From positions 1 through 5,799 of the forward strand of contig JBAUHN010000353.1 of assembly GCA_049680295.1 (NCBI GenBank): 5,799 nucleotides of DNA. Reading direction: 5' to 3'. This document shows, one piece after another, positions 1 through 5,756 of this stretch (position 1 is its first letter; each line of letters opens with the position of its first letter). The translations under genes were made by a program, and so were the position numbers. This DNA is from JBAUHN01 sp049680295 (GTDB lineage: Bacteria > Pseudomonadota > Alphaproteobacteria > Rhodobacterales > Rhodobacteraceae). A model generated the notes under the pieces. It saw nothing but the letters and a program-made list of their open reading frames with translations. It was not told the DNA's origin and did not search any database.

Positions 1-420
1 ACCTACACCCGTTCTGGGCGCAGTTGGGCAACGATCTTGGGGGTTGCGGCCGTCTATCTGGCTGCTGCGGTTGGGTTTTTCGTCCTCGACGCGTCGCCAT
101 GGCTGATTGGCGTGTTGATTGTTGTGACCATGCCGGCGCTATGGGATCTCTACAGGAACCCGTCGTCCGGCTTGACGCTGGATGACACGGAATTGCGCTG
201 GCATTCCGGTCGTATGCATGCCGAACTGCCGCTTGCGGAACTGGCGTTTATCCGGCTGGACACCCGTCTGGATTTTTCCGTCAGAATTACAGCCGTTTTG
301 GCATCCGGTCGCAAAATCCGCCTGCCCTATGAGGCCACTCCGCCGCACAAAATCTTTGAGGCGGAGCTACAAGCGCGCAGCATCAAATCTGAACGCCACC
401 ATTTTTCACTGATCGGGTAA
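1..420 (+). CDS. Small two-TM membrane protein with PH-like tail, 5'-partial
   Basis: The frame is open from base 1 with no stop upstream of the TTG at base 37, so the gene most likely begins left of the window and only the last 139 codons are visible. The visible protein starts TYTRSGRSWATIL. Two hydrophobic stretches follow, about residues 9-30 and 33-50, joined by a very short turn (DASPW), which suggests a transmembrane hairpin. After it comes a soluble domain of about 85 residues with alternating hydrophobic strands (LTLDDTELRW, AELPLAELAFIRL, SVRITAVL, RKIRLPY) and a final helix (HKIFEAELQARSI). This pattern resembles bacterial PH-like (bPH) domains tethered to the membrane, but that is a fold-level inference. 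The function is unknown. The last 15 bases overlap the 3' end of the convergent transglycosylase gene. I am confident that it is a gene and much less sure of its fold. Confidence 0.72.
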   Translation, partial: TYTRSGRSWATILGVAAVYLAAAVGFFVLDASPWLIGVLIVVTMPALWDLYRNPSSGLTLDDTELRWHSGRMHAELPLAELAFIRLDTRLDFSVRITAVLASGRKIRLPYEATPPHKIFEAELQARSIKSERHHFSLIG

Positions 421-1068
421 ACCAGCTTTGGTGCCTGTAGGCCGAAGGTGGCGCGTTTTTGGACGGGTATGATCCAACGGGCGGCAATAAGGCTGTCGTT
501 TCAACCAATTAGAAATGTCGTTGCGTTTTGCGGCGCTACGCATAGGGCCCCAATCTGCGGACACCCCGCGTCCACCACGCCCGTGGATGACGCCATCGCG
601 TGGCACAGTAACCGCCATGATCCGCACTGCACAACTGAGGTTGGCCGCGCCTTTTTTCAGCGCAGCACCGGTTCTTGCATTGCACTTATAGCCGCGCGCA
701 GTTGCGGGCAGAATTTGCAACAACCCGTACCATTTGCCGCCACCGCCCACTGCATACGGTTTGTACGTGCTTTCGTGTTTTGACAAGGCCGACAAAAACC
801 CCAGCCAGAACGCCCGGCGTCCATCGGCATTTGACTGCGCATAAGGCGGGCACCATTGGTCGATATCGCCGGGCACCATATCCGTCAGCGGCTTGCCATG
901 GGTTTTCAACGCCGATAGCGCGGCCCGGTTCCAAAGCTGGTGGTTTTCCATATGGGTCCAACGGGTCCACGGAACGTTTCCATCACGTGCCGGGGGGCGC
1001 AGATCAGCCGGGATTTCCGCAAAAACAAAAGTCGGAAACACCAACAAAAGGAATAGATACCGCACCAT
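406..1068 (-). CDS. Secreted lytic transglycosylase-like protein (SLT domain)
   Basis: A 220-residue protein, probably exported to the periplasm, where SLT-family enzymes cleave the MurNAc-GlcNAc bond of peptidoglycan. The ATG at 1068 is chosen because it gives a short signal peptide (MVRYLFLLLVFPTFVFA, cleavage likely after VFA). A longer in-frame form could begin only at a TTG at 1155 and would put 29 extra residues before the signal. The SLT core lies at about residues 87-150. It contains KHESTYKPYA with the expected catalytic Glu at residue 99, then WYGLLQILPATARGY at 113-127, matching the family's GLMQ(I/L)xPxTA motif. Four cysteines (73, 129, 146, 195) could form two disulfides in the periplasm. 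The usual AYNAG-type motif after the core is absent. In its place is a Gly-rich loop (HGRGGRG) followed by ADWGPMR. The C-terminus is basic. No good ribosome binding site precedes the ATG. Confidence 0.82.
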   Translation of the reverse strand: MVRYLFLLLVFPTFVFAEIPADLRPPARDGNVPWTRWTHMENHQLWNRAALSALKTHGKPLTDMVPGDIDQWCPPYAQSNADGRRAFWLGFLSALSKHESTYKPYAVGGGGKWYGLLQILPATARGYKCNARTGAALKKGAANLSCAVRIMAVTVPRDGVIHGRGGRGVSADWGPMRSAAKRNDISNWLKRQPYCRPLDHTRPKTRHLRPTGTKAGLPDQ

Positions 1069-1075
1069 GACGAAG

Positions 1076-1105
1076 ACTATGCATCGTAAAATTACCAAGT
1101 TGCAA
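1076..1105 (-). promoter_or_regulatory. Candidate promoter of the transglycosylase gene
   Basis: Read on the minus strand there is TTGCAA (1105-1100), an 18-base spacer and CATAGT (1081-1076). Each hexamer matches 4 of 6 consensus positions. Only 7 bases separate CATAGT from the ATG at 1068, so initiation would fall at or next to the start codon and give a leaderless message. This fits the lack of a Shine-Dalgarno sequence. It is a by-eye match and weak. Confidence 0.22.
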
Positions 1106-1312
1106 GAAAGCCATCGCAGCCCGTCGCCGACCCGCGCACCAAGGCTACTGATCAACAGGCTGATAACTTTATGTTAAATTCTGTCGGCACAATCACGCTG
1201 AAAGCTGCGAAAATGACGGAATAACTCCCTCTCAGCGCCACGATATGGCCCCAAATTTCCGTCACTTGATACGCGAAAGTTGTGTGTTAACTGGATGTAG
1301 CGAATGTTGTTT

Positions 1313-1341
1313 TTGTCAAAACTGGTGAAAAAAAATAGGCT
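1313..1341 (+). promoter_or_regulatory. Candidate promoter of the 408-residue protein
   Basis: TTGTCA at 1313-1318 is followed by a 17-base spacer and TAGGCT at 1336-1341. The -35 element is good (5 of 6) and the -10 element poor (3 of 6). Initiation would fall near 1348, inside the longest reading frame but upstream of the ATG at 1379. This supports the shorter protein. Confidence 0.25.
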
Positions 1342-1366
1342 GCTGCAAAAGCTTGGCTGGACCTCT

Positions 1367-1371
1367 GGTGG
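1367..1371 (+). promoter_or_regulatory. Ribosome binding site deciding the start at 1379
   Basis: GGTGG, one mismatch from GGAGG, ends 7 bases before the ATG at 1379. The alternative ATG at 1304 has only GGAT (1293-1296) at a comparable distance. The better site favours 1379. Confidence 0.45.
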
Positions 1372-1378
1372 CAATCAG

Positions 1379-2605
1379 ATGGCCCATCTGGCCAAAAACA
1401 CGGACAGCCCCACGGCTTTGCCGCACCGCTTTCCCGCCATCACTCTGTCGCCCGAAAATGTTCTGTCCATCCCCTGCCCCGATCCCACAGTCGAAGACCG
1501 TGCCCGCGATACCCATCAGCTGCGCGGCCAGTATCTGGCGCGACAGGATCGCTGGTCCGATTTGCAAACCGAAATCCGCGCTGCAGATCAGGACCGCCTT
1601 GCTACACCGGGCGGAATGCCAGTTGCCGAACTGCTTAGTTTTGGCGCGCGCGCAGATGTTGTTATGGCAGTTGATCACGCCCTTTTGGATGGCACCCCGC
1701 CCAAAGGCGCGCCTTTGATGCGCGGGATCGACGCATTGGAACGGGTTTTGCAGGATCACGCTGACGATTATCCAATCGCTGTGATCGTGGCACAGGCCCA
1801 TATGGATATTGGCTGGGCCTGGCGCGGCAATGGATGGGATGTTGAGGTACCGTTGCGCAACCGGGTCGCATTTGAGGCTCATTTCGACCGGGCCCGCGAA
1901 ATCCTAAGCAGTTTCAGCGGCAAACGCGAGAATGCTCCCGCGCTTGCTGCGGCGCATTGCGCCTTGCTTGGCTCGACCGACGATGCGGGCATTCATGTGG
2001 CCGATGACTATGCAACTTTGATTGATCTGAACCCCCATAACGCAGGCCCGATGCGGGCCATGGGAAATTACCTGCTGCCGCGTTGGTTTGGCAGCTACGA
2101 CCAGTTGGAACTTGAGGCGCGGCGCACGGCTGCCCGCACACAGGAAATCTGGGGCGCCGGGGCCTATACGTGGGTGCAGTTTGATGCGGTCTCGGCTGAT
2201 GATACGGCCTGCGCACGTCTGGATTTGCCGTTCTTCATCGAAGGCCTGCGCGATATTCTGCAGCGCAATCCGCACCAGCATACGGTCAATCTTTTGGCGT
2301 CCTATTGCGCCAACACGATCGGAAATGCATTTAACGGCAATGATGAGGCCGATCATATCCGCATGCAAATCGCCGATTGCGCCGATTGGATTGTGCGTGA
2401 ATATCTGACTGAATTGCATCCGATGACATGGGCCCACGCAGCGCAGGGGTTTGACAATAATTTGCGGGTGCGCTCCGCCAACCGATTTGCTGCCGCAGGG
2501 CAGGCGGACGCGTTGCGCATCATCGCAAACCTGTTTCACACCGAAATTGCCAAAGGTCACCGGATCGTGTTTACGGATGAGGGTCCGCACGTCCTGTCAG
2601 TCTAG
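1379..2605 (+). CDS. Hypothetical helical protein, DUF4034/TPR-like
   Basis: A 408-residue protein (433 if translation starts at the ATG at 1304) that I cannot assign a function. ATG 1379 is preferred because a GGTGG site lies 7 bases upstream and a candidate promoter lies between the two ATGs. The longer form adds a basic stretch (MLFLSKLVKKNRLLQKL) that could be untranslated. There is no signal peptide or membrane span, so it is probably cytoplasmic. It looks mostly alpha-helical. QYLARQDRWSDLQTEI at 51-66, AHMDIGWAWRGNGWD at 140-154 and MGNYLLPRWFGSYDQLELEA at 228-247 resemble, from memory, the 'AWxxRG' and 'LPRWxGS' signatures of DUF4034/TPR-like proteins. Five cysteines (33, 194, 278, 310, 334) are scattered without a metal-site pattern. 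It is 126 bases upstream of gatB in the same direction but is probably a separate unit. Confidence 0.75.
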   Translation: MAHLAKNTDSPTALPHRFPAITLSPENVLSIPCPDPTVEDRARDTHQLRGQYLARQDRWSDLQTEIRAADQDRLATPGGMPVAELLSFGARADVVMAVDHALLDGTPPKGAPLMRGIDALERVLQDHADDYPIAVIVAQAHMDIGWAWRGNGWDVEVPLRNRVAFEAHFDRAREILSSFSGKRENAPALAAAHCALLGSTDDAGIHVADDYATLIDLNPHNAGPMRAMGNYLLPRWFGSYDQLELEARRTAARTQEIWGAGAYTWVQFDAVSADDTACARLDLPFFIEGLRDILQRNPHQHTVNLLASYCANTIGNAFNGNDEADHIRMQIADCADWIVREYLTELHPMTWAHAAQGFDNNLRVRSANRFAAAGQADALRIIANLFHTEIAKGHRIVFTDEGPHVLSV

Positions 2606-2667
2606 GTTCAAAATCCTTGAGATATCGGCCAAGCAGCCGCGGATAGCGTGGTTTCGCATGCCGCCTC

Positions 2668-2696
2668 TTGCAGCGCCTTAGCCCCTGTTTTATGAC
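2668..2696 (+). promoter_or_regulatory. Candidate gatB promoter
   Basis: TTGCAG at 2668-2673 is followed by a 17-base spacer and TATGAC at 2691-2696. Matches are 3 of 6 and 4 of 6. Initiation near 2703 would leave a leader of about 29 bases containing the gatB Shine-Dalgarno AAGGGA (2721-2726). The spacing is good and the hexamers are only fair. If correct, gatB is transcribed independently of the upstream unknown gene. Confidence 0.33.
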
Positions 2697-2731
2697 GCAG
2701 ACCTGTAGCTGCAACCCCCGAAGGGATCCTC

Positions 2732-4243
2732 ATGCTCGACCTGACCTATGACACACCAAAACCCAAAATCATTTCCGGTGCCAAACACGATTGGGAACTG
2801 GTCATCGGGATGGAAGTTCACGCGCAGGTATCGTCAAACGCCAAGCTGTTTTCCGGCGCCTCGACGACGTTCGGTGCGGAACCCAACGCAAACGTATCTT
2901 TTGTGGACGCAGCGATGCCCGGAATGCTGCCGACGATCAACGCGTATTGCGTCGAACAGGCAGTGCGCACCGGCCTGGGGTTGAAGGCTGAAATAAACCT
3001 GACCTCTGCGTTTGATCGCAAGAATTATTTCTACCCCGATCTGCCGCAAGGGTATCAGATCAGTCAGCTTTACCACCCGATTGTCGGCGAAGGCGAAGTG
3101 CTGGTGGAACTGGGTGACGGCACTGCGCGGCTGGTGCGGATTGAGCGTATTCATCTGGAACAGGACGCGGGCAAATCCATCCATGACATGGATCCGAACA
3201 TGTCGTTTGTCGACCTGAACCGCACCGGCGTTGCGCTTATGGAAATCGTGTCGCGCCCCGACATTCGCGGCCCTGCCGAGGCCGCAGCCTATGTCACCAA
3301 ACTGCGCCAGATCTTGCGCTATCTGGGCACCTGCGATGGCAACATGCAGTCCGGATCAATGCGCGCCGATGTCAACGTGTCCATCTGCCGCGTCGGTCAA
3401 TACGAAAAATATCAAGAAACCCAGGATTTCGCGCATCTGGGCACCCGGTGCGAGATCAAGAACATGAACTCGATGCGGTTCATCCAGCAGGCGATTGAGG
3501 TCGAGGCCAAACGCCAGATCGCCATCGTGGAAGCAGGCGGATCGGTCGATCAGGAAACCCGGCTTTATGATCCGGATAAGGGCGAAACCCGGTCGATGCG
3601 CTCCAAGGAAGAGGCGCATGATTATCGCTATTTCCCGGACCCTGATCTGTTGCCACTTGTGCTGGAACAGGCCTGGGTGGACGACATCGGGGCCAACTTG
3701 CCCGAATTGCCCGACGCCAAGAAAGCCCGTTTTATCACTGACTTTGGGCTTAGCGACTATGACGCATCCGTGCTGACGGCTGATCTCGATTCGGCGGGGT
3801 ATTTTGAAGACGTAGCGCAGGGTCGCGATGGCAAGATGGCCGCGAACTGGGTGATCAATGAGTTGTTTGGCCGGCTGAAAAAGGACGAACGCGAGATTGA
3901 GGACAGCCCGGTGACACCTGCGCAACTGGGCGGGGTGATTGATCTGATCGGCAGCGGTGACATCTCGGGCAAGATCGCCAAGGAACTGTTTGAGATCGTC
4001 TATACCGAAGGCGGCGATCCGGCGCAGATCGTCGAGGCGCGTGGCATGAAACAAGTAACCGATACCGGCGCCATCGAGGCGGCCGTGGACGAGATTATTG
4101 CCGCCAATCCTGATCAGGTTGCCAAGGCCAAGCTGAACCCGAAGCTCGCGGGCTGGTTTGTCGGTCAGGTGATGAAATCAACCGGCGGCAAGGCGAACCC
4201 CAAGGCTGTGAATGAACTGGTCGCGAAAAAGCTGAACGGCTGA
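2732..4243 (+). CDS. gatB: Asp-tRNA(Asn)/Glu-tRNA(Gln) amidotransferase subunit B
   Basis: Subunit B of the cytoplasmic GatCAB complex. GatB binds misacylated Glu-tRNA(Gln) or Asp-tRNA(Asn) and activates the acyl group with ATP. Ammonia released by the GatA amidase is then used to form Gln-tRNA or Asn-tRNA. The 503-residue length is normal for an alphaproteobacterial GatB. The family opening WELVIGMEVHAQ is at 21-32, the DRKNYFYPDLPQGYQISQ block at 95-112, and the signature VDLNRTGVALMEIVSRPD at 160-177. Further conserved blocks are MRADVNVS at 210-217, EIKNMNSMRF at 241-250 and DYRYFPDPDLLPL at 297-309. The tail, from about residue 350 to GWFVGQVMKSTGGKANP (474-490), is the helical YqeY-like tRNA-binding region. 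AAGGGA five bases before the ATG supports the start. No gatA or gatC is in the window, which is common because gatB is often unlinked. I see no frameshift or lost motif. Confidence 0.98.
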   Translation: MLDLTYDTPKPKIISGAKHDWELVIGMEVHAQVSSNAKLFSGASTTFGAEPNANVSFVDAAMPGMLPTINAYCVEQAVRTGLGLKAEINLTSAFDRKNYFYPDLPQGYQISQLYHPIVGEGEVLVELGDGTARLVRIERIHLEQDAGKSIHDMDPNMSFVDLNRTGVALMEIVSRPDIRGPAEAAAYVTKLRQILRYLGTCDGNMQSGSMRADVNVSICRVGQYEKYQETQDFAHLGTRCEIKNMNSMRFIQQAIEVEAKRQIAIVEAGGSVDQETRLYDPDKGETRSMRSKEEAHDYRYFPDPDLLPLVLEQAWVDDIGANLPELPDAKKARFITDFGLSDYDASVLTADLDSAGYFEDVAQGRDGKMAANWVINELFGRLKKDEREIEDSPVTPAQLGGVIDLIGSGDISGKIAKELFEIVYTEGGDPAQIVEARGMKQVTDTGAIEAAVDEIIAANPDQVAKAKLNPKLAGWFVGQVMKSTGGKANPKAVNELVAKKLNG

Positions 4244-4261
4244 TCCGGGAACCGGCAGACA

Positions 4262-4750
4262 ATGGAACCCTCTTTGATGACACAGACGCCTTTTCGATCC
4301 TCTGTGATGCGTGTTTTGCCTGAATGGATTGATTTCAACGGCCACCTGAATATGGCCTATTATAATGTGCTGTTTGACCAATGTGCCGACGAGGTTTACA
4401 GGCACTGGGGGTTCGGACCGGACTATCAGAAAACCGGATTTACTACCTATTCCGCCGAATTCCATGTGTGTTATGTGCGCGAATTACACGCAGGTGACGC
4501 CGTCACCGTGACGCTGCAATTGATGGATTATGACACCAAACGGTTTCATGCCTATCAGGAAATCTGGCATCAGGACGGTTGGCTTGCCGCGACGGCAGAG
4601 GCAATGACCTTGCATATTGATCAATCCGGACCGCGGGTCGCGCAAATGCCAGACGCCATCCAGAACCGGCTGGCGACCATGTGGCAGGCCCATCAAACCT
4701 TGCCCAAACCTGAACGGTTGGGACGGCGTATTGGCATTGTCCGCAAGTAA
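4262..4750 (+). CDS. Hot-dog-fold acyl-CoA thioesterase, betainyl-CoA-type
   Basis: A 162-residue single hot-dog domain protein of the 4HBT_2 kind, expected to hydrolyse an acyl-CoA thioester in the cytoplasm. The N-terminal motif EWIDFNGHLNMAYYNVLFDQ (21-40) matches the family's D-x-N-G-H-x-N-x-x-Y-Y pattern. Asp24 is the candidate catalytic residue and His28/Asn30 the conserved followers. TTYSAEFHVCYVRELHAGD (61-79), VTLQLMDYDTKRFHAYQEIWH (83-103) and AATAEAMTLHID (109-120) give the expected helix-strand order. From memory it looks most like thioesterases linked to carnitine/betaine catabolism (betainyl-CoA thioesterase). The substrate is not shown by the sequence, and no carnitine gene is nearby. 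It lies 18 bases after the gatB stop, so co-transcription is likely. A second ATG at 4277 (residue 6) has GGAA nine bases upstream and is an equally plausible start. Confidence 0.88.
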   Translation: MEPSLMTQTPFRSSVMRVLPEWIDFNGHLNMAYYNVLFDQCADEVYRHWGFGPDYQKTGFTTYSAEFHVCYVRELHAGDAVTVTLQLMDYDTKRFHAYQEIWHQDGWLAATAEAMTLHIDQSGPRVAQMPDAIQNRLATMWQAHQTLPKPERLGRRIGIVRK

Positions 4751-4883
4751 GCTTGCCCAATCTGCCCGTTATCACGACGCTCTGATCAAGCGGTGCCAAA
4801 CTGCCGCAATGATCTGCATCTGACATTGACCCCTCTTTTAACAATCAAAGCAGCTTGGTATGTTCGGTGCTCAAACCGTCATT

Positions 4884-4888
4884 AAGGT
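4884..4888 (+). promoter_or_regulatory. Ribosome binding site of the DUF4177 gene
   Basis: AAGGT ends 6 bases before the ATG at 4895 and fixes that start. The 144-base gap after the thioesterase also holds TATGTT at 4859-4864, a possible -10 element, but only a poor -35 (TTTTAA, 4836-4841) at 17 bases. I do not call a promoter there. Confidence 0.45.
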
Positions 4889-4894
4889 CGTGCC

Positions 4895-5434
4895 ATGCCC
4901 CTCTTTGAATATCGCGTCGTTCCCGCCCCGTCCAAAGGCAAAAGGGCGAAAGGCATCAAAGGTCCCGCGGCACGGTTTTCGTTTTCCCTGCAGGATTTGA
5001 TGAACAAAATGGGTGCCGCAGGTTGGGAATATCAGCGCGCAGAAACTTTGCCATCTATCGAACGGTCCGGCCTGACCTCGACGACGACGGAATGGCGCAA
5101 TGTTCTGGTATTTCGCCGCGAAAAGATTGCCGACACTGTGGACGAGGAATTGGCGCTGTTACCAGCGCCAGAGGCTAGAGCTGCACCTCGCAACGGCACC
5201 GCCGACACTGAAACGGCAGATGCACCTGCGAAAGTGGCGTCCAAGATTGATGCAGAAGACGACGGACCCGGTGCGCTGTTCAAACACCCATCCGACGAAA
5301 AATCTGAAACAGGCCCAGGTGCGATCCGAATGCTGCGTGACAATGGCGTCGAAGACGTCAGCGACGTGTCAGGTATTACCAATTCCCTAAAGCAATTGGT
5401 CGCAAGCCGAAGCTCAAACAAACCCAGCAGCTGA
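4895..5434 (+). CDS. DUF4177-domain protein with acidic low-complexity tail
   Basis: A 179-residue protein of unknown function. Residues 1-75 look like a DUF4177 domain. It opens with the strand FEYRVVPAP, followed by a basic loop (KGKRAKGIKG), a helix (FSLQDLMNKMGAAGWEYQRAE, 30-50) carrying the typical 'L-N-x-x-G-A-x-G-W-E' pattern, and a closing strand WRNVLVFRR (67-75). Residues about 80-145 are rich in Ala, Asp, Glu and Pro, probably disordered. A short ordered-looking end follows: GAIRMLRDNGVEDVSDVSG, then ITNSLKQLVASR (161-172). That terminal helix is, from memory, shared by roseobacter homologues. There is no signal peptide or membrane segment. AAGGT six bases before the ATG supports the start. 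The gap to the convergent bolA is 46 bases. Confidence 0.85.
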   Translation: MPLFEYRVVPAPSKGKRAKGIKGPAARFSFSLQDLMNKMGAAGWEYQRAETLPSIERSGLTSTTTEWRNVLVFRREKIADTVDEELALLPAPEARAAPRNGTADTETADAPAKVASKIDAEDDGPGALFKHPSDEKSETGPGAIRMLRDNGVEDVSDVSGITNSLKQLVASRSSNKPSS

Positions 5435-5480
5435 CAAAAACAAGCGGCGCCAACTGCCCTAAGAATTCCGCAAAACGCTT
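5435..5480. other. Convergent gap between DUF4177 gene and bolA
   Basis: These 46 bases separate two stop codons facing each other. I looked for a bidirectional terminator. Only a GGCGCC palindrome (5443-5448) is present, with no stem longer than that and no T-tract on either strand, so I call no terminator. Confidence 0.5.
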
Positions 5481-5756
5481 TCAGGTATCAATATCCAACG
5501 CCAATGCGTGAATGCGCGACATCAGGTCGGCCCCAAGGGCGTGATGAACAGCGCGGTGCCGTGCGATCCGTGACAAGCCCTCAAAGGCGGCGGATCTGAT
5601 TGACACATTGAAGTGACTTTCGCCGCCCTCTTGATAGCCCGCGTGGCCACGGTGGCTTTCGCTGTCATCTACAACGTTCAGTGTTGTCGGCGAAAAGGCA
5701 TCCCGAAGAGCTGCTTCAATTTCTTGGGTTCTGGTCATCTTGTCAGTTTTAATCAT
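5481..5756 (-). CDS. bolA: BolA family protein
   Basis: A 91-residue protein with the small BolA class II KH-like fold. BolA proteins bind monothiol glutaredoxins through a shared [2Fe-2S] cluster and act in iron-sulfur trafficking or, in some bacteria, as DNA-binding regulators. Conserved blocks are SESHRGHAGY (32-41), the variable ligand loop, here with His and no Cys; GESHFNVSI (45-53); AFEGLSRIARHRAVHHAL (57-74), where the F-x-G-x-S-R-x-x-R-H-R pattern is diagnostic; and RIHALAL (81-87) with the near-invariant His83. The ATG at 5756 is preferred because GAGG lies 7 bases upstream (5767-5764 region); the internal ATG at 5738 lacks such a site. An in-frame TGA at 5777-5775 prevents extension. 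No glutaredoxin gene is visible. The symbol is given at family level, as alphaproteobacteria often carry more than one BolA paralogue. Confidence 0.93.
   Translation of the reverse strand: MIKTDKMTRTQEIEAALRDAFSPTTLNVVDDSESHRGHAGYQEGGESHFNVSIRSAAFEGLSRIARHRAVHHALGADLMSRIHALALDIDT

Larger units (their letters stand above)
1069..1378. other. Divergent intergenic region
   Basis: About 310 bases separate the ATG of the minus-strand transglycosylase (1068) from the preferred ATG of the plus-strand unknown protein (1379). I see no convincing gene in it. It is more AT-rich than its flanks, especially around 1161-1180 and 1305-1337. It contains a candidate promoter for each flanking gene, listed separately, and a short inverted repeat TAAC-TTTAT-GTTA at 1164-1176 that is too short to interpret. 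The long in-frame extensions of the two flanking genes (to 1155 and to 1304) would occupy part of it if used. Confidence 0.5.

Noticed and set aside
675..1070. Plus-strand open frame of 131 codons opposite the transglycosylase
   Set aside because: It is Arg/Thr/Cys-rich with no motif, and the opposite strand carries a clear SLT domain and signal peptide.
1069..1155. N-terminal extension of the transglycosylase to a TTG at 1155
   Set aside because: It would place 29 residues ahead of a good signal peptide that begins at an ATG, and TTG is the weaker codon.
1161..1180. CtrA-type TTAA-N7-TTAA or other known regulator site in the divergent region
   Set aside because: TTAA at 1174 and 1287 lack a partner at the correct spacing.
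1904..2590. Long minus-strand open frame of 228 codons inside the unknown gene
   Set aside because: Its sequence is rich in Arg, Cys and His with no family motifs, typical of an antisense shadow. The plus-strand frame has the better start site and amphipathic helix patterns.
2606..2731. Search for a terminator or small RNA between the unknown gene and gatB
   Set aside because: There is no stable stem with a T-tract and no tRNA-like fold; only the candidate gatB promoter was worth reporting.
3356..4054. Long minus-strand open frame of 232 codons inside gatB
   Set aside because: It is antisense to an intact, strongly conserved gene, has no recognisable domain, and is explained by the codon bias of gatB.
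4743..4756. Perfect hairpin GCAAG-TAAG-CTTGC at the thioesterase stop codon
   Set aside because: The stem is only 5 base pairs and no T-tract follows, so it is not a convincing intrinsic terminator. It could still be a weak transcript end.
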